DNA from: Plazaster borealis | Lineage: Eukaryota > Echinodermata > Asteroidea > Forcipulatida > Labidiasteridae | DNA length: 64,000 nt | Assembly: GCA_021014325.1 (NCBI GenBank) | Contig: CM037474.1 | Coordinates: forward strand, 7,047,130 to 7,111,129 | Reading direction: 5' to 3' | In this document: positions 44,206-55,954 of the stretch, one piece after another | How the letters are laid out: every line of letters begins with the position of its first letter | How positions within the stretch are numbered: the first letter of the stretch is position 1 | Notes under the pieces: model-generated | The model's database searches: none | The model's input: only the letters and a program-made list of their open reading frames with translations | What the model was told of the DNA's origin: nothing | Position numbers and translations under genes: made by a program

Positions 44206-44502
44206 AATGGTTACCAGTTTTCATCTGGCAAAAAACAAGGTTTACAAGTATTAAATTAAACAGCAACCCTGTATGGACGACAAAGTAAAACGTCGTTTTT
44301 TTCTGAGAAAGCTCCCACTGAAATGAATCAAGATCAACACATAATAAAACCACTCTGTGAAAGTTTCAGAAGTTGTTGACTATACACGAAAATAAACAAT
44401 GCCTGGTGACTTGACACTACGGAATCGAGAAAAGCTTACTCTACATTCTTTAACCAATGTTGGTTCAAAATCAAATGAATAACAACATAGCAATGGCCAA
44501 TG

Positions 44503-44951
44503 TCAAAGCCAAGTTGATTCGGTTGTAAAATTCAAATCATTTGGATTAATTTCTTGATGGTCTACAAATGCATCGACTTCAACTGTTCTTTTCCCGTTGA
44601 TATATTTATGAGTACAAAAGTCTCGCTGTTTTTCTCTTGATATTCCGATATCTTTCCGGTCGCTGATTGTAAACACTTCAGAGCGATCGGGAGGCATTTG
44701 ATCCGAGACCTCTCCTGAATCCAATGTGAAGCCACTATTGTCTAATGCAGTATGGTCAGTGGATTCCGTGTAAGTTGAGTTGAGGTATGAGTTTGTAGTG
44801 AGTTCAAAACGTCCATTAGTGGTCGGGTTACGTTCATCGGGAAGCAGATCATGACCAGTCTGGGGTGGTTTATTAGCCGAGGAGAGGGAACGTGTCTTTC
44901 TTGCGTAGCGGTGCTGTAGATAGGACCTTCGAAGATAAAATATTTTTCTGT
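44503..44951 (-). CDS. Rhodopsin-like GPCR, last coding exon (cytoplasmic tail)
   Basis: A 449-base exon. The acceptor is TGTGTGTGTTTTATTACAG, and the first two bases complete a codon begun by the single G left at the end of the 51331..51529 exon (phase 1 on both sides), giving Lys-Asp-Arg-Lys at the junction. It encodes about 148 residues of hydrophilic tail, Ser/Thr/Asn-rich with several acidic stretches, ending in TGA. Such a tail is where GPCR kinases and arrestins act. A frame open for the full length, correct phase, and good splice sites on both exons support it as genuine. The tail has no recognisable family signature. Confidence 0.8.
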
Positions 44952-45113
44952 CTGTAATAAAACACACACAGAAGAATTTGTTTATCCATAAACAAATACA
45001 TTAAGAGTCAACAATTTCAAGGGGTTGGAATTTCGTTGGAGGAACGGAATGATTAAACGTTCATTATATGAATAGGCCTACACAGTAGGCCTCACTCTAC
45101 AAACCCCCCCAAA

Positions 45114-45363
45114 ACGGGCCAGAATTGACCCGGATTCCGAGTTCCATGCAGGGGGCCTGACCCATTTCCGGGTCAGGCTGACCCGGAAAATGTTTTTAAA
45201 ATGTTTTTTTAAAACAATGGGATTTTTAACCCGGATTCTGCATCATTTTGACTCATATTCTAGTTCATTTTGACACAGATTCCGGGTCACCCTGATCAAG
45301 AAATGTGTCAGGCCCCACGGGACCCGGATCAGGGTCACTCTGACCCGGAAGTTTTTATCGTAT
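45114..45363. mobile_element. CCGGGTC foldback repeat, copy 2
   Basis: Same modules as 22871..23100: GACCCGGATTCCGAGTTCC, GGGGGCCTGACCCATTTCCG, ACACAGATTCCGGGTCACC, ending GACCCGGAAGTTTTT. Inverted left and right halves. Confidence 0.75.
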
Positions 45364-45978
45364 CGAAGCAATCATAAAACAGGAACATGTTTCTCATTGG
45401 CAAAATAAACCAAAACGAAAATGTTAATACCAGTACATTCTTTGTATATGACGAGAGCGTTAGTTTGACCAGCGTCAGTACCCACGGCGAATTGCTTCAA
45501 CATTCTTGTTTACCCATTGGTTTTTTAATATTTTATATTCAATCTTTTTAGGTTAAAATATGTTGCATACAAATACAAAGAGCAATAAATAAACTAGAGC
45601 AAAAATGAGTAATTGAATTATTCTGGCTATGAACATTACAACAATGAAGTGAGGCAAAGAAACAATTGGGCTGTAAGAAAAGCAGTCAGTTAACACCGAA
45701 ATACATTGAACCAAGCATGCAATAAAACATTGACGTTGTTATTAAGACAATGGAAACCTATTCAGATGATTTGTATTAATGTATTCAGATGATTTATCAT
45801 ACTTTCACTTTCCTCGGGTTGAGACATTATTTCTTTTAAAATGATGTGAGAACATTTTGGCAGTTCATGGGAATGAACAAGAGTGGTTGGGTTTTTTGTT
45901 GTTGACGGAATAATTTCCTGAGTCAGTTTGTAATTATCACTCACAGAGTCACGGTTTGTTGGATTCATCCGATTTTGA

Positions 45979-46196
45979 AACTCCCGGGTCAAAATATGAT
46001 TCCGGTCCCAAGGGGGCCTGACCCAATTGAGAATCAGACTGACCCGGAAAATGGTTGGGACTCCAACTCGGATTCTGCGTCAGTTAAACCCATAAGGGCC
46101 ATTTTGACACAGATTCCGGGTCACACTGACCCAGAAATGAGTCAGGCCCCGGACCAAGATCCGGGTAAATTCTGGCCTGGACGTTTTTAGAATGTA
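45979..46196. mobile_element. CCGGGTC foldback repeat, copy 3
   Basis: ACTCCCGGGTCA at the left, CCCAAGGGGGCCTGACCC, then ACACAGATTCCGGGTCACAC and a right end GGACGTTTTTAGAATG. Its outer ends match copy 1 (ACTCCCGGGTCA, GTTTTTAGA.TG). Confidence 0.75.
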
Positions 46197-47130
46197 ATGA
46201 TCAATAGTATTAAAGCCGAAAGTGACGTGAATTGTTCAGAGAATAAACTTACGAAACACCATTGGCTTAAAAATGTCGCTTTACATGACAAGAAGCAAGT
46301 AAAGGGTTGCTGCATCAATGATTTGCTATCCAGTTCGCAATTACACGTCCAAACAGTATCCTGTGTTTAGAAATACATTATGCTCTTGCCTTTTTACTCT
46401 ATAGGCCTATATAGTAAAAAGAAGCGTTTCTCGATTAGGACCCTTTATATCAACATTGCAATAAGTGCGTACCGGTCGGAATGAATTGCAAAAAATACAA
46501 AAAGTATAACGAGTGTTTGTTGAAGTATCTGTTACACACAAGAAACACGCAAATATTCAAGCCACTTTAGTTTGACGCTCGAGTGCCCCGTTACCATTGG
46601 CAACATCTCTTTGCAGAAAGCTCTTCACATGCACAAATTGTTTGGTATTTTATTCCGTCACCCTATACCTACTGGGGAAAAGTAGCAATAATAAACTACC
46701 AATGACAGTATTAAGAGTTAAGACTATAGTTTACTTTATCACACCCCGCATGCATATAGATTCTGCCTTATGATTGGTTTAGAAGCCGTCACATGATACG
46801 TCTTGTTTTTTACTAGAAAGCCGCAACTATACCAGCAGCACGCAATGTTCTATACCCATAGCAACAGCAGCTTCTTGGTGCCTACATGTTCTTTTGGGGT
46901 GTATTGCGTATAGCAGTTTCAGTGACCCAATTTAACATCTCGTGTGACAACTGACAACGGAAAAAAAGTTACTGAATACAAAAAATATATATTCAAAGAT
47001 GTTGAAGATACATGTAAGCAAAGCCGTCTATTGGCTTGATGTATTATTTATTAACTTTTTGTATACAGTATGCAGAATGTATGTGGTGATATAAAAAAAT
47101 AATATCATGTGACCGCTTTTACTTGCGCTA

Positions 47131-47199
47131 TACGACTCCCTTGGTGGTCACCGGGGCGTTCTATTTATGGAACGCGCCGGGATCACCTCGGATGTCGTA
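47131..47199. repeat. ~30-bp imperfect inverted repeat
   Basis: TACGACTCCCTTGGTGGTCA and CCGGGGCGTTC, loop TATTTAT, then GGAACGCGCCGGGATCACC and TCGGATGTCGTA. GC-rich in an AT-rich setting; could be a tiny foldback element. Confidence 0.65.
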
Positions 47200-48399
47200 A
47201 CAACCATCATTACTCGAAGCAGTCAATATTTGCATAATATAACATCCATTTAGATCTTAGTCATTTGATTGGAGGATTGTATGTCACGTGGCATTCATTA
47301 ATCAAACTATCACATGGTTACGTCATAAACTGTGCATTTTGTACCATTCACCATGCATTTTCGCCCCATCCGTTTGACTAAACGCTAGACACACAATGCG
47401 TCAGATACAAAAAACCCTCGTCTGTGATGCCAGACTACAATAATATTGTGTACATGTAGTTGGTTTATTCTTATAGTTTTACCCCTATCAAAATAATGAC
47501 AATATAAATTGGATGTTACATAAATCAAATAATGGATGTTTTGCATTTGTGCAATGGAGAATATATAAATTATATATATATAGTTATAGTCATTCGTTGA
47601 AAGATCAGCTGTTTCATTCAACTCATACAAAAAACCCATAATTCTCACCATTGCACTCATAAACATTCATTATTTGTACAAAACACCTGTCGAATAGCAT
47701 TTTTGGGTGGAATTTCATGGATTTATGCTTTAAGCAGACCTGCATTAGAAATTAGTTAGGAAAGACAAAGAAAAGCAGCATAAATTGCCAAAAAAAGCAA
47801 TGCTTTATTAGCTAAGCTACACACACCAACAAAGTTTTTTTTTTCTGTGCAAGAAAAATGTTCATTTGCGTCAGGCAATTAAAAGAGTAACAACCTTCAA
47901 CAGCATTCCAATTCTGACAGTCAATGTGGGAACTGTGAATTGAAGCTTCGTTTATATATAATGAACGTGGCCTCTCCTTTAGATTTTAGCTACTTACTAT
48001 TAGCAAAAAGGAAATGAATAATAGAAAAACAATATTTAAAATTTGAATGAGCTAAAAGGGTAGCTTTGAAAAGTTAAGAAGCATCACACAAAGCATGCTA
48101 TATGATTGCATGGTGGTATGTAATACCGGGATTAGGTTTCTGCTTCCGGGCTGCTGTTCTTCGTATCTTGTTCTCTCTACCAAACCACACTGAATATAGT
48201 GAACATATAGGCGACAATGTTAACGTCATGCAATGAATCGAATATAGCTGACGATTTGCCATAGCCCTTTTGAAAGACGAGGACAGTAAGTAATTCTGAA
48301 ATGGTGTTGGTTTTTAAAACTTAAATGTAAGAGTGTATATAGGGCCCTTAAAAGAACAGATACAGAAAATCAGGTAAAACTAAAGAAAGGTTAAAAAGG

Positions 48400-48475
48400 G
48401 TGTTTCGTTCCATCGAAATATTTGTTCGTTCCCTCGAAAAACATTAGCCTACATCGAGGGAACGAAATAGTGTAG
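48400..48475. repeat. Degenerate TTCGTTCCCTCGAAA array 1
   Basis: GTTTCGTTCCATCGAAATA, TTCGTTCCCTCGAAAAA and the inverse TCGAGGGAACGAAATA follow each other. The motif is itself near-palindromic (TTTCG...CGAAA). Confidence 0.75.
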
Positions 48476-49146
48476 ATGGTACGGTCCCCTTGATGTGCCT
48501 ATATTGATTCTTAAGGATATGAAAACTATAGTTTTACGGTGCATCTTTTCCGAATTATCTTAAAACTGCATACACAGATCCTTGTCATTTGATTGGTGGA
48601 ACACGCGTTACGTTTCCTTTATTATTGACCATGCCGCGACGCTCCAACATTTAAATTGGCGTATATATGGATAATTATTAGCCTTTTCCACGAAATATGC
48701 TAATTACATTCACGCATGCGTAGGGGCCTACATACACTATTGGTTAGCAAACTAGATTTGTGCATAAGGCTGATGCACAAACGCCTGGCGTAACGCCACC
48801 ATTAGCCTATTAGGATCTATGTGTGAGTTATATTTAATATTTGTATTAGAATTTCACTGGATCTCAATTGAGCGAGAAAAAATAATACCAAAACAGGTTT
48901 TTCTTTGCAAGCCGAAAACTCAAGACTTTTACGGATTAGGCATACTGTTATTATTTCATTTCATTTCATTTTATTCTCATCACATTCACATTCACATTTG
49001 ACGGTAAAAACTGTATAAAATTACAAATATATGGTTATAAATAAGTATAGGCCTATAATTTTGTTTAAAGAAACAAACGTGAAAGAATATGGAGCCCCTA
49101 AAGTGAAAGGGAACGAAAAAAATGAACAGCTAAAGTAAAATTTAAA

Positions 49147-49325
49147 TATATATATATATATATTTTGTTCCCTTAAAATAGTTTTTCCCTCAAAATGTAA
49201 TTTTCTTCCCTCGAAACATTATTCCGTTCCCTCGAAATAATCAAAAGGAACAACATAAATTATTTCATTAGGAACAAAATATTTTTTCGAGGGCACGAAA
49301 TATTATTTCGAGGTAAAGAAATGCT
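49147..49325. repeat. TA run and TTCGTTCCCTCGAAA array 2
   Basis: A (TA)n tract is followed by TTCTTCCCTCGAAACATTAT, TCCGTTCCCTCGAAATAAT and the inverse ATTTTTTCGAGGGCACGAAA, over about 160 bp. Confidence 0.75.
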
Positions 49326-50159
49326 ATGAAATGTCGGCTGATTTTTCGGGATATTAAAACTACTATAAGAGTAACGTTTCCAAAATCTCTATAGGCCCCT
49401 ATATCGAGTTGTTTTTCACTGACTTTCCTAATTGAGCGAAACAAAATAACACCAACGCCCAGCAGAATGATTGACGGCCCTTTTGTTGCCAATAATGCAG
49501 CTTATCTTTATCGCAATGAAATTCACTTGTAAAGCATCAATCAGTACGAACGACTCAAGAAGGTTGAACGCAAGTTGTTTTCTCACTCTTAATATAATCT
49601 GTTTGTGTGATTTTTCAAACAAAACAAAATAAGATTTCTCAAAAAATATATTTTTTGTTTTACCAGAGTTAAACTACATGGGAATAATCTAGCGTAGATC
49701 TAGTATATCCTTCCTAAACAGTTTTCAACTCATCGGAGTCAAATCCCAAACATTTCAGTGATCTAAACTGATCTTAACATTAAAAAAATCCTTTAATGGC
49801 TTTACGTAGCATGTCATTTAGTCGGGCATCCCATTTAAGGTTATTTTGAAGCTTCTAATGCCAAGTATCTTAGTCTCGTCAAGGAGATGATTCAATTCCA
49901 ATTTGAAAATAGTATTAAGAAGGGGGGCTTTACTGAAATTGAATTGGAGGGCCTGACACCTGCTGGGATTATAAGCCTCAGTATGAAGTATTAACACTTC
50001 TCTTCTCCATATACCGTACAAAATTTAATTATTAAGAAAACTGTTTCAACAAACAACACATAGGCAGGCTGTTAGTGTTACGGCGATCTCGGAAAGATAC
50101 TCTCGTCGGCATATTAAGGGCTTTGTGCCCGGACTGCCCGCTCAATCATTCCGAAAGGA

Positions 50160-50245
50160 AAAGACATACTATTTCGTTTTTACGAAATATTATTTTGTTT
50201 CCTAGAAATAATTTACCTATTTGGAGGGAACGAAATAGTTTTACT
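50160..50245. repeat. Degenerate TTCGTTCCCTCGAAA array 3
   Basis: CTATTTCGTTTTTACGAAAT, TTTTGTTTCCTAGAAATAAT and GGAGGGAACGAAATAG; strongly decayed. Confidence 0.6.
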
Positions 50246-50578
50246 TCGAGCTTAACAGTGTATTACAGCCGATGTTCTGCCCTAATATAAACAATCATTT
50301 GGGCAGTTATTTTGATCCAGATATAATGTTTTGGCAAACTGGTTGTAATTTTCTTCCCGAAATCAATCAGCCTGCCGTCTGAGTTTCAGAATCATTTACT
50401 TACTCCGACCCTTTCTCTTATTTGAACAACCTTCCTGATTCTTTCGGTCGATTGGAAGAAGCGACACTCATCCATAAAAGGCAATGCTGGTGTCCTTCTT
50501 AAAACAATCACAACCTTCCCAGTGATTAAAGCTGCATGGCACGATTTCGCCGAAACTTTTTTTTATCTGAATGATTTT

Positions 50579-50760
50579 TGACAGAATATGATGCTGTTTT
50601 AAAACGAAAAACACAAAAACGTTTGCATATGCCACGGGCGATGCACAAAGTACATGTAACATGCAAAATAGTGTGTACAGGGTTAATGGACGTGAATTAA
50701 TATCGGGATCCCGACAATAATTCATTTTTAGTTTTTGTTTAACCATCATTTACTATTGGC
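50579..50760. repeat. Dispersed repeat with CCCGACAA, copy 2
   Basis: Relative of 33182..33360; shared TTTTAAAACGAAAAACAC, TACATGTAACATGCA, GGGATCCCGACAATAATTCA and CATCATTTACTATTGGC-like landmarks in the same order. Confidence 0.65.
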
Positions 50761-50786
50761 AATGTGTGTTCACATCCGCATTAAGA

Positions 50787-51092
50787 CCGTGGACCTATAA
50801 CAACAGGAACAATAGGTCCACGGTTGCAATCACAAAGAAAAACATTGTGGTCCACGGTTGCTATCTAAAAGAGTTGAACAAAGGAGGGTCCACGATTACA
50901 TGTGTGTACACACGTGTGTCAGTGGGTAGGTATCCACATTCAAACCGGGAACCTATGACAGAAGAGGACAATATGGTCCCCGGTTGGGTGAAGGTCCCCA
51001 GTTGGAAAGCGTGTACAAAACCAATGGGAGCTGTTGCTAAAAGGTTAAAGTACAAACACAAGAGGGACAATAGGAGGTCCCCGATCGAATCT
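50787..51092. repeat. GGTCCACGGTTG degenerate repeat region with hairpin
   Basis: Opens with a perfect CCGTGGACCTAT / ATAGGTCCACGG hairpin (50787..50823). Decayed modules GGTCCACGGTTG, GGTCCACGATT, GGTCCCCGGTTGG, GGTCCCCAGTTGG and GGTCCCCGATCG follow at irregular spacing. Confidence 0.55.
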
Positions 51093-51330
51093 ATAAAAAT
51101 TTCAACATTTTCTGACCTGTCAAATTGGACCTGTATTTAGCACCTTTAAGTGAAGAGAATGAACGGCAAGGCAACGACATAATTTCAAAATCTAAACATT
51201 GCTGAAGTTAATCCAAAGTATAAGGTGGAATAATTATGTACTTTGTTTGAATTGATATTATTCACATTACCTCGGATCTGTGTTTTTATGGGTGAAGCTA
51301 TTATTAAGAGAAAAAGTTGTCAATACATAC

Positions 51331-51529
51331 CTTTGGGTTTCTTAATCAATCCACAGAGTGCGAGGTAGAGAAGCCTCCTGACAAAGTAAATGTATCCGTG
51401 CCGGTAGGTTTTGTTGAACAAGCCATAAATAGCAGGGTTGAGGATAGTGTTTGTAAATAACACACGAATAGACAAGTCCTCCATTAACTCATTGTAAAAC
51501 ACGCCATACTGGTTCAGTACGATGAATAC
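51331..51529 (-). CDS. Rhodopsin-like GPCR, TM7 exon
   Basis: A 199-base exon with acceptor TTTTATTTGCAG and donor GTATGT. It begins in phase 0, right after the TM6 exon, with VFIVLNQYGVFYNELMEDL (end of TM6 and third extracellular loop). TM7 follows with the diagnostic NPAIYGLFNKTYR (NPxxY, then the Asn/Arg of helix 8), and CGLIKKPK with a possible palmitoylated Cys. The motif places the protein in the class A (rhodopsin-like) GPCRs. The ligand class cannot be told from TM6-TM7 alone. Confidence 0.9.
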
Positions 51530-51937
51530 CTGCAAATAAAACATTCATTAACTTTATGACAATTTGCCTCGTGAAATCGAAAGTCAATATGTTAAAGTGG
51601 CACTACCGTCATGATCGTAGTAGGCCTGTGGCTGTTCATGGAATTAAATGAACTTTCACCCAGTTACGGCAAGCGCGTGCGATTCTTTTGTATTATTGCG
51701 AATAATATGCATATAAGTACGAACTTTGAAATTTAAAGAAAATGGCATGACTGTGTGGGCCGCCATATCGACATCGATCGTGTCAGTTTTGCGCTACCAT
51801 AATCGGTTTCTCTAACGCGAACATTTTTGTAAACGTTTGCTATAAATATGTTCCCGCAAGTGGAAAGCAGTTCAGGCGTATTCGAGCAAACGGTACATGC
51901 CAGTATAGTTTCGTCGTTTTATTTCACAGATGGAGGG

Positions 51938-52041
51938 CTCCAAGGTCAATTTCAGTTTTGTGGTGCCCCCACTTTTCACTTGCATTAGGACTCGATCTAT
52001 TGGAAAATGAGTGCGCCACAAAACTGAATTTGACCTTGGAG
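51938..52041. repeat. ~28-bp foldback hairpin
   Basis: CTCCAAGGTCAATTTCAGTT-TTGTGGTGC is inverted at the right as GCGCCACAAAACTGAATTTG-ACCTTGGAG; the total span is 104 bp. MITE-like but without a clear target duplication. Confidence 0.65.
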
Positions 52042-53609
52042 TTCCTTTTGGAGTCACAACATTCTGCCGCATTTAGAGAATACAAAAACAATATTTGTCC
52101 CTGTTAGAATAAAAAATGAGCACTTTAGGCATCTTGATTATGCTGCACTCACTCAAAAAGGTAGGGCCCCTACTTTGGGTATTACCTGTCCAATTGTTGA
52201 CATGTTTTTTTGTTATGTGATAAGGTATACATATATCGCATATTAAACACAATCCGATAACATGGCAACACTATCCCTCCAGAAGGAACCTTAAAACATA
52301 GTAAAAACACTCAAGTTGTTACAAAATTGATTATAGGCACGTGGCATACCGCTTCAACCGACCAAAAGAGCATGCACCAGCACGTTGATACCACAGCCAT
52401 AACTTTTCATTCCTATCTCAAAACACCCTCAGTCACCGCAACGAATAGCACTGTGCCAAAAACTTAACTCTGTTGATTTTTGTTTTGTTCATTATTGGGG
52501 AGAGGCATATACTATACCTTAGGACAAAGGGCACGATTTAGTTCCGGTCAGAAAGCTCATTGGTTATCAAGTCCACAGTTATAAACAAGTTTCCTCCAGA
52601 AACATCTGAAAAACTGTCAAAGTGGGGACAATATCACCCCATAGGCCTATACCTCCTACAAGAACTCATCACTGCTGCCAAGGTCCATCAGTTTCTCTAT
52701 ATGATCAGACAATTGTAATTGTTATTTGGTGTCTATAGTTAATGTACGCCAACATCCTAAGACAGTCAAACGGAAGAAAACATCCCAACCGGAAGAGTAC
52801 GACTACTTAGGCATACAGACGTAGGCTATTTCAATCAAGCTTTGCTTTTAATTTGACCCATCTCGCTTAGTATCCACGTCATTTGAAGTGGCTCGCACGC
52901 ATTACACAATGATTAATGAGAACCTCGATAAATCATGCATTGTTTAGGCTTGTCCTGCCATTTAACAGCATAAGTTTAAAGTGGACGAGGCACGCAGTCC
53001 AAATGATGGACTGTCTTGTTTGGATCATGGGATATAGTCATACCATTAGGATGACAGTATTATTAGTGTCAGACTCATCCAATTTGCCAGGACCAAATAA
53101 TGATGATGTATAGTGCAAGATCAGGAAAAAACACCAACATACAGCGGGCACCGTGTGACTTCGCTGAGTGAAATAACGAACTTTTTGTCAAAGTTATTTA
53201 ATATCTATTTAATTCGTGAGGGTTTTTTGAATGTTTTTTGTTTTTTTCAGGACACGGTGGCGGGCCATTTATTCGAACTGATAAAACCACCACATTTACC
53301 CTTAGGGCCAGTTATTTAGTTGGTGTGTATACGTTTGTCGATGAGAGTTGACTTCTAAAGGCATTAGGATTTCAAATGAATCTGTTATGTAGTTATTCTG
53401 GTGTACTAAAAGTATTCACACACAATCCACCGGTTGTTTGAAATTATTAAGCGTTACCTAGTAACGAAATCAATGGAGTTTCCATTCAATTCATCATCCC
53501 TTTGTTTACTTTAATAGCTTTTGCTTTTAATACAGACCCCATAAAAGGTCAGGTAATGAAACTGTAGGACAGGTTATAACAAACGAAATAATAAAATTAA
53601 ATAGTATAA

Positions 53610-53832
53610 CGTTCCCTTCAATTAGTATTTAGTTCCCTCTAATTATTATTTCGTTCCCTCAAAATGATTTCGTACCCATGCAATAGTATTTCGTTCAAAC
53701 GAATAGAATTGCTATAGGAACGAAATATATCTGGGCCCAGAAATAGTTTGTTGAGGGAACGGAATTTTATTTTGAGGGAACGAAATAACATTTCGAGGGA
53801 AGGAAATAATAATTTGAGGGAACAGAATATCC
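53610..53832. repeat. TTCGTTCCCTCGAAA array 4 (longest)
   Basis: A left half of TTATTTCGTTCCCTC-type units and a right half of GAGGGAACGAAATAA-type inverse units meet near 53715, so the whole array is a foldback of about 220 bp. Confidence 0.8.
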
Positions 53833-54552
53833 TCAATGTTTTTGGGAGCTGAAAAAGAAACAATTCACAATGTAAAAAGAAACAATTCAGACGACGATTT
53901 TCGAATAGTTTCGTTTTTGCAGTTATTTCAAGTTGTTTGGGGCGATTAAAAAAAAATGAACATGCACCTATAAACATACTACACGATACCCCCACAATGT
54001 CAAGGAACATGGTGTTTTGTGGTGTTCTATATCTGACATTTTGCATCTCGCACGTCAGTGAACCAGACTACATCAATGTTAACAAACACGGAGTATCAAA
54101 TTACCTGTCCTGTTACGAAAAACGTAACGTGAGACTCGATAACGCGAGATGCGAGCAGATATAGAACACCATCGTTTTGTTAATGATGAATAACTGAAAA
54201 AATATGTCTGCCGTGTACAGCCGCCAACCGCGTCGGTTCCGGTTTCAAAAGTTATTCAGACTCACATTTACCTTGAATAATGTATGATGGAAATCAATCA
54301 AGCTTTATTTCATTCACTGTAGTAAGTGATTAGTAATAAATCAGCTTTGTCGTTAATGGTTCATGTTAGAAATTAACATTTGAACAAAGGCCATTGTATA
54401 GTGTCAAACAAAGCATGCATAATAAGTAACCATTATGTGTATGGCCAAAATAAAGTACGGATGTTACGGTTCAGTTGTTGGAAAAGACAACACTGAAACC
54501 ATTTTGCAGTGGAACTACTGAAATAGGTCCTCACGATCTCACCAAATTAATT

Positions 54553-54865
54553 TGGTATAATAAGCACTGCAGCTGTTGATAATGTATAACATGTTGAGAA
54601 AGAATTCCCTTCAAAGGAATGTGGTTTAAGAGAGAGGAACTCAAAAACATTATCTGAAAAACGTTTCTGCATGAAACGTTTCTCGGATTGTGTATTCCAA
54701 TTACGGGTAATTTTTCCTGCGTGGACATAACCGCTCCAGATTTTCGGCAATATTTCAAAAAACGCTACCACGTTTTAAAATGAAATGTTCACAGGTTTAT
54801 TGTATTTTATAGGCCTATATACTTTTATATAAGATCCAAAAACCTAAGGTACACTTTGCCTTTAA
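54553..54865. mobile_element. TTAA MITE family 3, 5'-truncated copy
   Basis: Matches 22323..22725 from TAAGCACTGCAGCTGTTGAT through AACGTTTCTGCATGAAACG and CGTGGACATAACCGCTCCAG, ending GGTACACTTTGCCTTTAA. The left terminal repeat is missing. Confidence 0.8.
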
Positions 54866-55954
54866 ATCGGAGCAGAACGATTACCAGCTTGTGATTGAAC
54901 AAAATAAACAATAATTAAAAATAAAAATACATTTATTGATCCACATCAGAGCCTTTTTCAATGTCCTCCCTTTACAGTTGCCTAATAGTCTCTTACCGAC
55001 ATCAACTAATTGAATTTTGCTTTTGCTGGGGTGACTTTTGTTCCATGCGCTCATTAATAACAAATTAGACTTTGCAAATCTGGTAATTAGTAGGTCTAAT
55101 TCAAAGCTAGTGTGTTCGTTAAATTGTGACCCAATAAACAATTATCGACAACGCAACATAGCTGTTAACTGACAGGCAATAATTACATTTGAACATGAAA
55201 TAAGCTTACATTCAATGATTAACGAAAAGGACGAAATTGTTAGAAAAAATAAGCCCGAAGTATTATTTGAACCATGATTTGTAAATTTACTGCAAGTGTT
55301 TAGCAAACAAAACTACATATCCAGCCTTTCTATTCATCAGCTGTGGGTATACAGTGAATGGAGGGTTAACAGCGTTTAGAAAGCACGGCTCCCAGCTAAG
55401 TTTACCCATTAGACGGTGATTATGAACAAGGTGGGGATTACTAATTATAAGAACATCAACTTATCAATGTTACTGACGCCAAAGGAAACTGTATGTTTTC
55501 AAATCAGCATGTATGCGCGTTTATTATACCCATTCTACAATATTTCTCCCAAAATAAATAGGATACAAAGTTGGCATTACCTTCCTGACTATACATACAA
55601 TAAATCCTATACGAACTCAATTATATCATTTTATGTTATGTAACGACAACTGATTAACCAATAATAACAGCATTGAAATGTGAATACAATTGAGTGGCTT
55701 TCAATATATATTATATATTGCTTATTGTTAGAAACCCCGTTTGCCAATCACGCCCGAATGTGTGCGTCTCTCACAAAGGTACATGCCCGTCAGTTGGGCA
55801 AATTTCGGATTTTGTTTACAACTAACCGGAAACGGAGGTCAAGATTAATTCTCGGGTTTTCTACGTCTTTTTTGTTGAATTTATTTTACTTTCATATTTT
55901 GTATCACAAGTATTACATTCCCGACAACATACATAATTTTCATGGTCATAAACT

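Larger units (their letters stand above)
44952..51330 (-). other. GPCR intron, 6.4 kb
   Basis: Bounded by the donor GTATGT at 51330 and the acceptor at 44952 on the minus strand. It contains two CCGGGTC foldback copies, TTCGTTCCCTCGAA arrays, an imperfect palindrome and a dispersed repeat, but no other gene seen. Confidence 0.75.

Noticed and set aside
50766..51140. 124-codon plus-strand frame
   Set aside because: Coincides with the degenerate GGTCCACGGTTG repeat and has no coding motif.
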